A stretch of 10,881 nt of DNA, from positions 1 through 10,881 of the forward strand of contig JAEDGF010000061.1 in the NCBI GenBank assembly GCA_016297645.1, read 5' to 3'. A model generated the notes under the pieces. That model did no database searches, was not told where the DNA came from, and saw only the letters and a list, made by a program, of their open reading frames with translations. This stretch comes from Clostridiaceae bacterium (lineage in GTDB: Bacteria > Bacillota > Clostridia > Oscillospirales > Acutalibacteraceae). The position numbers and the translations under genes were made by a program. Shown in pieces: positions 7,204-10,881 of the stretch (positions within the stretch are counted from its first letter, which is position 1; each line of letters begins with the position of its first letter).

Positions 7204-7282
7204 GGGGTAATACAAAAATATCGGAAAAACCTTTTTGAGGGTGTTAAAATCCGTGTATTCCGCAGTATTGCGATGTTCATGT

Positions 7283-7318
7283 AAGAAAAACAGCGGCGAA
7301 AATGTCCGCCGCCGCTGT
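7283..7318 (-). terminator. Intrinsic terminator of the DUF975 gene
   Basis: ACAGCGGCG (7310-7318 read on the minus strand) pairs perfectly over 9 bp with CGCCGCTGT (7290-7298), and TTTTTCTT follows on the minus strand. It lies about 30 bp past the DUF975 stop codon and separates that gene from the glycogen operon downstream. Confidence 0.85.
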
Positions 7319-7349
7319 AAATAAGTAGTTCTGTTGTGCCGTGTTTTGA

Positions 7350-8012
7350 TTACTGATTGTTGAAGTTATCAAAACCGCCGGGGGTGTTCATGCCGGGATT
7401 AAAGCCGCTGTTATCGTAGCCTGCGGCGGGGTCGAAAGTGCCGCGCTGTGCGTTTTTGCCGGAAACTTCATTGAAGAATTCGGAGTTCGCAGCCTGCATA
7501 TAGGGGATAAGGAACAGTGTGCCGATACCGAAGGTAAGCAAGGAGAGAAGTATCCATCCGATAAAGGAGAGCTGTAAGCAGAAATATCTGCCCTTGTTGC
7601 CGCGCATCATATCCTTTGAGAGCTTGATTGCGTTCATTGCGCTCATTTCGGGGTGCTCGGCAAGGATGTACGGAGCCATTGAATAGGAAATAGCCGCGAC
7701 AATACCGGGAATAACGAAAAGACACGACCAGAGTGAAATAAACACGCTCGAAAGAATAAAGTAAACTATGGAATTGCCGAACTGCTTGCTGAAAGGAGCG
7801 AACAGGTCGGTGATATCTGCATTCTGCCTGTCGGCGTTATGCAGGAAGAATGAAGCAAGACCGATAACAAACGCACCGCCGATGATTATCGCTACGGGCG
7901 AGCCTACGCTTAAAAGTGCGCCCTCGACAATGACCGCCAAAAGTGCATCCCAGTAGTGAGCGTTCAGCTTCTGCCTTGCTCTGCTGCGGAATTCCGATGA
8001 TGAAACTGCCAT
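7350..8012 (-). CDS. DUF975 family integral membrane protein
   Basis: A 220-residue polytopic membrane protein of the DUF975 family, whose function is not established. The N-terminus (SSEFRSRARQKLNAHYWDALL) and the block at 109-180 (YSMAPYILAEHPEMSAMNAI, KGRYFCLQLSF, IGWILLSLLTFGIGTLFLIP, YMQAANSEFF) are characteristic. Hydrophobic segments lie at about 23-57, 82-117 and 145-172, giving roughly four to five membrane spans. The last 35 residues are a Gly/Asn/Phe/Pro-rich soluble tail (FNPGMNTPGGFDNFNNQ), probably disordered. AAGGAG eight bases before the ATG fixes the start. It appears monocistronic, with its own promoter and terminator. No enzymatic motif is visible. Confidence 0.88.
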   Translation of the reverse strand: MAVSSSEFRSRARQKLNAHYWDALLAVIVEGALLSVGSPVAIIIGGAFVIGLASFFLHNADRQNADITDLFAPFSKQFGNSIVYFILSSVFISLWSCLFVIPGIVAAISYSMAPYILAEHPEMSAMNAIKLSKDMMRGNKGRYFCLQLSFIGWILLSLLTFGIGTLFLIPYMQAANSEFFNEVSGKNAQRGTFDPAAGYDNSGFNPGMNTPGGFDNFNNQ

Positions 8013-8047
8013 GGTGATATCTCCTTTTGTTGTTTAATGACAATTAA

Positions 8048-8076
8048 AGTATATCACGGCATAATTATAATTACAA
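8048..8076 (-). promoter_or_regulatory. Promoter of the DUF975 gene
   Basis: On the minus strand, TTGTAA (8071-8076) and TATACT (8048-8053) are 17 bp apart, about 36 bp upstream of the start codon. Both boxes and the spacing are identical to the promoter in the invertible segment, and both read TTGTAATT at the -35. It is divergent from the alanine racemase promoter. Confidence 0.65.
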
Positions 8077-8112
8077 CAAAAAAACAAGCGAAAAAGGAAT
8101 TAAATTTGTTAT

Positions 8113-8141
8113 TTGACAAGTCGCCCGTTTAATAGTATTAT
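8113..8141 (+). promoter_or_regulatory. Promoter of the alanine racemase transcript
   Basis: Consensus -35 TTGACA (8113-8118), 17-bp spacer and TATTAT (8136-8141). Transcription would start near 8148, leaving a leader of about 50 bases before the racemase ATG. This is the closest match to the housekeeping consensus in the window, as expected for a cell-wall gene. Confidence 0.75.
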
Positions 8142-8198
8142 ATATGGAAGGACTTCATCGTTTTAATAAAGCACTGAGAGGGAAGCTCAACAGAAAAA

Positions 8199-9380
8199 AT
8201 GCTTGATTTTTTGAGAAGAACATGGGCGCAGATAAATCTTGACGCGCTCGACAACAATATAACGCAGATAAAAAGCGTGATCGACCCGTCCGCGAAGCTC
8301 TGCGCCGTCGTGAAGGCGGATTGCTACGGACACGGGTACGAGTACACGGCGCAGCAGATGCAGGAATCGGGGGCGGACTGGTTTGCCGTTTCGAATCTTG
8401 CCGAAGCGCTCCAAATGCGAAAAGCCGGGATAGACCGTCCGGTGCTTATCCTCGGCTACACTCCGCCAGACAAGGTTCGCGAGCTGGTTTATAACGATAT
8501 TTCACAGGCGGTCTATTCGCTTTCGTATGCCCGGGCGCTGTCCGAAAACGCAGCCCTTTACGGAGTGACGGTAAATGCCCATATCAAGGTCGATACCGGC
8601 ATGAGCAGAATAGGCTTTCTGTATCACGACTCGGTGGAGGACTATCCCGTAATAGACGAGATCGAAAAGGTGTGTTCTCTGCCCGGGATAAATCCCGAGG
8701 GTATCTTCACTCATTTTTCGAGTGCGGACTGCGCGGACGGCGAATTGTTCACGCGCTTGCAGTACGACCTGTTTTTAAGCGCGTGCGACAGGCTTGCGGC
8801 GCGGGGGATATATTTTGAAATACGCCACTGCTCCAATTCTGCCGGTATACTCAGCTACCGCGAAATGAATTTCGACATGGTGCGCGCCGGAATAATTCTC
8901 TACGGACTTTACCCATCGTCCGCAGTCGAGCGCCCCGTAAAGCTGCTGCCGGTAATGGAGCTGAAAACGGTCATTTCAATGCTCAAAACCGTGCCTGCCG
9001 GAACACCCGTCAGCTACGGCAGAACCTTTACCGCAGAGCATGAAATGAGAATTGCGACCGTCCCCATAGGCTACGCGGACGGCTATCCGAGGCGGCTTTC
9101 AAACAAGATGAGTATGCTTGTAAACGGACACCGCGCGCCGGTCATAGGCAATGTGTGCATGGATCAGACAATGCTCGATGTCACCGGAATCGATAATGTT
9201 TTTGAAGGAAAGCAGATAACCGTTTTCGGTAAGGACGGCGGCGCATACATAAGCGTTGACGAGCTTGCCGAAAAAGCCGGTCTTATAAATTACGAGGTGC
9301 TTTGCTCGCTCTCGCGCAGAGTGCCGCGAGTGTACATAAAAAACGGTTCCGTTTTCGAAACGACCGACTATATGCTTTAA
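8199..9380 (+). CDS. alr: Alanine racemase
   Basis: A 393-residue fold-type III PLP enzyme interconverting L- and D-alanine to supply D-alanine for peptidoglycan. The N-terminal barrel carries the cofactor lysine Lys39 in AVVKADCYGHG. The opposite catalytic base should be Tyr273 in VSYGRT, contributed by the partner subunit. Other family marks are MSRIGF (135-140, Arg137), HCSNSAG (210-216), MVRAGI (227-232, the arginine near the pyridine nitrogen) and IGYADGYPRR (290-299), then CMDQTMLDVT in the C-terminal beta domain. The length is typical. The ATG has only a poor, distant purine tract (AGAGGGAAG about 14 bases upstream); the protein start fits homologues that begin MLRRTW within a few residues. 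The next plus-strand gene starts 63 bp downstream and probably shares the transcript. Confidence 0.95.
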   Translation: MLDFLRRTWAQINLDALDNNITQIKSVIDPSAKLCAVVKADCYGHGYEYTAQQMQESGADWFAVSNLAEALQMRKAGIDRPVLILGYTPPDKVRELVYNDISQAVYSLSYARALSENAALYGVTVNAHIKVDTGMSRIGFLYHDSVEDYPVIDEIEKVCSLPGINPEGIFTHFSSADCADGELFTRLQYDLFLSACDRLAARGIYFEIRHCSNSAGILSYREMNFDMVRAGIILYGLYPSSAVERPVKLLPVMELKTVISMLKTVPAGTPVSYGRTFTAEHEMRIATVPIGYADGYPRRLSNKMSMLVNGHRAPVIGNVCMDQTMLDVTGIDNVFEGKQITVFGKDGGAYISVDELAEKAGLINYEVLCSLSRRVPRVYIKNGSVFETTDYML

Positions 9381-9381
9381 T

Positions 9382-9425
9382 CAGCTGAACAGGCAGCGAA
9401 ATGCGCCGCACGGCGAATTCAGCTG
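9382..9425 (+). repeat. Nested hairpin ahead of the downstream ribosome binding site
   Basis: CAGCTGAA (9382-9389) pairs with TTCAGCTG (9418-9425), and inside it CGCC pairs with GGCG around a 4-base loop. No U-tract follows, so it is not a standard terminator. It ends four bases before the AAGGAGG of the next gene, so it could affect mRNA processing or translation of that gene. Confidence 0.45.
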
Positions 9426-9443
9426 TTCAAGGAGGAAAAATAA

Positions 9444-10742
9444 ATGGCAAAAAAACTGAAAATTATTCTTTCCGTACTGCTTGTTGTGCTTATCGGCGCA
9501 GCCGCGGTGGTCTTTACGGGGGTTCTCGATATCAACAAGAACCTCAACAAGCCGGAGAAACCGTCCGATTCGCCCAACGCCATCGGCACCGACTATAAGG
9601 CGACCTATACCGCAAATACGGCTGTGTCGCTGCCGCTCATGAAAACCGAATTCGAAGATATCTTCTATACGATGTCGAAGCAGGGCGAGGTTCATTTCTA
9701 TCAGGCTTCGGCGGGCACGCTCACCGAGATTCCCGAGAGCGGCAATTTCGAAGTCAAGGCGGAATGCTCCTCTCAAAAGCTGCCTGCGGTTATACATTAT
9801 ATAGAAAAGGACGGAAAAACAGACGGCTACGGTCTTTTCACGAATATCATTTACCCCGATGTCCTTTTGTATGACTACGCCTTTTTCAAGGTCACGAATA
9901 TGTTCGGCGGCTTTGACGACGGCAAGGGAACGCTTCTTATGATGCTCGATGTCGACAACACGCGTTTTTACAAAGAGGACAAGGTTTACAGTGAGATATT
10001 CTACCTCTACTCCGACCATACGAGCAAGCATTTCCTGTCCGAGGATCAGCGCACCGTTGCAATGGACGGCAGAGTCAAGACTGACTACAAGATGTTCACC
10101 AACAATATTCTCGCACAGGGTGACAGCAAGAATGTTCTGTTCTTCTCCTCGCGCTACTATGTGTCCTATGACGAAACGGGACTTGCCGATATCTTTACAA
10201 GCGGCGGCAGCGGAACAAATGTCGATAATATAAGATATATCAAGAATGTCGCGTCGCTCAATTTCTGGCGCAACGGCTCCGACACATACTATTTCGAGAA
10301 GAACTACGAGGACAATTCTTTCAGTCTGTACCGCTATGACGGCGAAAAAGCCACCGAGGTCAAAAAGTTCGGCGGCGATATAAAGAAGGATTATCTTATC
10401 TCCGGCGAGTTCATTCTCACAAAGTCCACCGGCGAAGTGTACAACTGCATTTCCGGTCAGACGCTCAACATCATCTATTCCTGCTTTAACAGCGGCTTTA
10501 CCGCCGATTTGTTTACGATGAGCGAGAACGGAAAATACGCAGTCGTGCGCGGCGTAAACGGCGGCAACAATCCGGCTTGCGGAATAATGAATTTTGACGC
10601 GAACAGAATGACTGCGTACGAGGACAATGTTTTTGCGTATATTGCAAACGCGCATGTTCTCAATGACGGCAGCGTGTATATTTCAGCCGCAACGGGCGAG
10701 AGCGCGTCGGCATTCTACCAGCTGACCGGTAAGGCGCAGTAA
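9444..10742 (+). CDS. Membrane-anchored extracytoplasmic protein of unknown function
   Basis: A 432-residue protein that I do not recognise. It begins MAKKLK followed by one hydrophobic segment (residues about 7-27, IILSVLLVVLIGAAAVVFTG) with no lipobox cysteine, so it is most likely an uncleaved N-terminal anchor. A short Asn/Pro/Lys/Ser linker (30-47) then leads to a large outer domain. That domain is rich in aromatic and Gly/Asp turns with repeated short strands (DGEKATEVKKFGGD, SGEFILTKSTGEVYNC, MSENGKYAVVRG, LNDGSVYIS), which suggests a beta-propeller or WD40-like fold in the C-terminal half. There are few cysteines. AAGGAGG eight bases before the ATG is strong. It lies 63 bp after alanine racemase and is probably co-transcribed, but nothing shows a functional link to D-alanine metabolism. 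Confidence 0.85.
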   Translation: MAKKLKIILSVLLVVLIGAAAVVFTGVLDINKNLNKPEKPSDSPNAIGTDYKATYTANTAVSLPLMKTEFEDIFYTMSKQGEVHFYQASAGTLTEIPESGNFEVKAECSSQKLPAVIHYIEKDGKTDGYGLFTNIIYPDVLLYDYAFFKVTNMFGGFDDGKGTLLMMLDVDNTRFYKEDKVYSEIFYLYSDHTSKHFLSEDQRTVAMDGRVKTDYKMFTNNILAQGDSKNVLFFSSRYYVSYDETGLADIFTSGGSGTNVDNIRYIKNVASLNFWRNGSDTYYFEKNYEDNSFSLYRYDGEKATEVKKFGGDIKKDYLISGEFILTKSTGEVYNCISGQTLNIIYSCFNSGFTADLFTMSENGKYAVVRGVNGGNNPACGIMNFDANRMTAYEDNVFAYIANAHVLNDGSVYISAATGESASAFYQLTGKAQ

Positions 10743-10780
10743 CAAAAAAAGCGAAGGCTTCCCATGTCAAAACGGAAGCC
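10743..10780 (-). terminator. Intrinsic terminator on the minus strand at the right edge
   Basis: On the minus strand GGCTTCC (10774-10780) pairs with GGAAGCC (10756-10762) over 7 bp, followed by TTCGC and then TTTTTTT. It faces convergently into the 3' end of the unknown plus-strand gene and must serve a minus-strand transcript that enters from beyond the right edge. Confidence 0.65.
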
Positions 10781-10789
10781 GGAATGTGC

Positions 10790-10814
10790 TTAGGCTGACG
10801 GGACTTGAACCCGT
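10790..10814 (-). other. tRNA 3'-end-like sequence (T-arm plus acceptor strand), no complete tRNA
   Basis: Minus-strand ACGGG TTCAAGT CCCGT (10798-10814) is a textbook T-arm with a perfect 5-bp stem and a canonical 7-base loop. CAGCCTA and A follow in the places of the acceptor strand and discriminator, then GCA where CCA might be. No matching 5' acceptor strand, D-arm or ordinary anticodon arm is found in the 67 bases upstream within the window. It could be a leftover attachment-site copy of a tRNA 3' end, or the 3' end of a longer tRNA-like RNA running off the window. Confidence 0.4.
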
Positions 10815-10831
10815 GTCGGTTTTGAACGGCT

Positions 10832-10858
10832 GGTTTTCGCTCATGCCGCGTTAAAACC
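10832..10858. repeat. Inverted repeat next to the tRNA-like sequence
   Basis: GGTTTTCGC (10832-10840) pairs with GCG and AAAACC (10848-10850 and 10853-10858), with a two-base bulge and a 7-base loop. It overlaps the stop codon of the partial ORF at the right edge. Two opposed arms beside a tRNA 3'-end copy would fit an integrase core site, but it could also be RNA structure. Confidence 0.4.
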
Positions 10859-10881
10859 CTTGCAAATACGTCAAGTATTCG
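10851..10881 (-). CDS. Possible C-terminus of a gene entering from the right (partial)
   Basis: The minus strand reads EYLTYLQGF and then a TAA stop at 10851-10853. Only nine complete codons are visible, so this may be chance. It is listed because it sits just upstream of the tRNA-like sequence and terminator, where an element's integrase gene commonly ends. No family can be assigned. Confidence 0.2.
   Translation of the reverse strand, partial: EYLTYLQGF

Noticed and set aside
9381..10655. A 424-codon open frame on the minus strand
   Set aside because: It is antisense to the unknown plus-strand gene over nearly its whole length. The plus-strand frame has a strong ribosome binding site and a sensible anchored-protein architecture, while the minus-strand product has low-complexity Val/Ile/Arg/His composition and no recognisable domain.
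10790..10881. A complete tRNA gene at the right end
   Set aside because: The T-arm is perfect, but no acceptor 5' strand complementary to CAGCCTA, no D-arm and no normal anticodon loop are found upstream within the window.
10790..10881. The 3' end of a tmRNA (ssrA)
   Set aside because: The T-arm context is similar to tmRNA, but the acceptor strand does not match the usual GGGG-starting partner and no CCA is encoded. It cannot be excluded because the 5' part would lie outside the window.

Overview
The window looks like chromosomal DNA from a Gram-positive member of the Firmicutes, most likely a gut-type Clostridia (Oscillospiraceae/Ruminococcaceae-like). The reasons are strong AAGGAGG-type ribosome binding sites, sigma-A-like promoters, intrinsic terminators, moderate GC, a DUF975 membrane protein and a YdjI-like SPFH-SHOCT protein. 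The species assignment is inference.

Layout, left to right. (1) 1-1479, minus strand: a two-gene unit, the SPFH-SHOCT gene followed 15 bp later by a membrane or secreted protein that runs off the left edge. (2) 1480-1817: a 338-bp non-coding region holding a perfect 23-bp inverted repeat (1506-1528 and 1767-1789) that encloses 238 bp with a good outward-pointing promoter. An intrinsic terminator sits just outside the right repeat. (3) 1818-2651, minus: a complete tyrosine recombinase. (4) 2681-2725: a long terminator hairpin. (5) 2851-7119, minus: glycogen/maltodextrin phosphorylase followed 6 bp later by a cytoplasmic GH13 alpha-glucan hydrolase, an intracellular alpha-glucan degradation operon with its own promoter. 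(6) 7350-8012, minus: a DUF975 membrane protein with its own promoter and terminator. (7) 8199-10742, plus: alanine racemase, then a membrane-anchored protein of unknown function, from a near-consensus promoter divergent from the DUF975 promoter. (8) 10743-10881, minus: a terminator, a perfect tRNA T-arm without the rest of a tRNA, and the last nine codons of an ORF ending at 10851. This may be the edge of an integrated element.

The most interesting part is 1480-2651. The arrangement (inverted repeats with palindromic core-site architecture, a promoter between them, an adjacent tyrosine recombinase, a gene start 27 bp outside the left repeat and a terminator just outside the right repeat) is that of a phase-variable promoter switch. 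In the orientation given, the promoter points away from the SPFH operon and into the terminator (predicted OFF). After inversion it would lie about 90 bp upstream of the SPFH start codon (predicted ON). SPFH-SHOCT proteins related to YdjI belong to membrane-stress systems, so this would be ON/OFF control of an envelope-associated protein. Inversion itself cannot be seen in a single sequence and is inferred from architecture.
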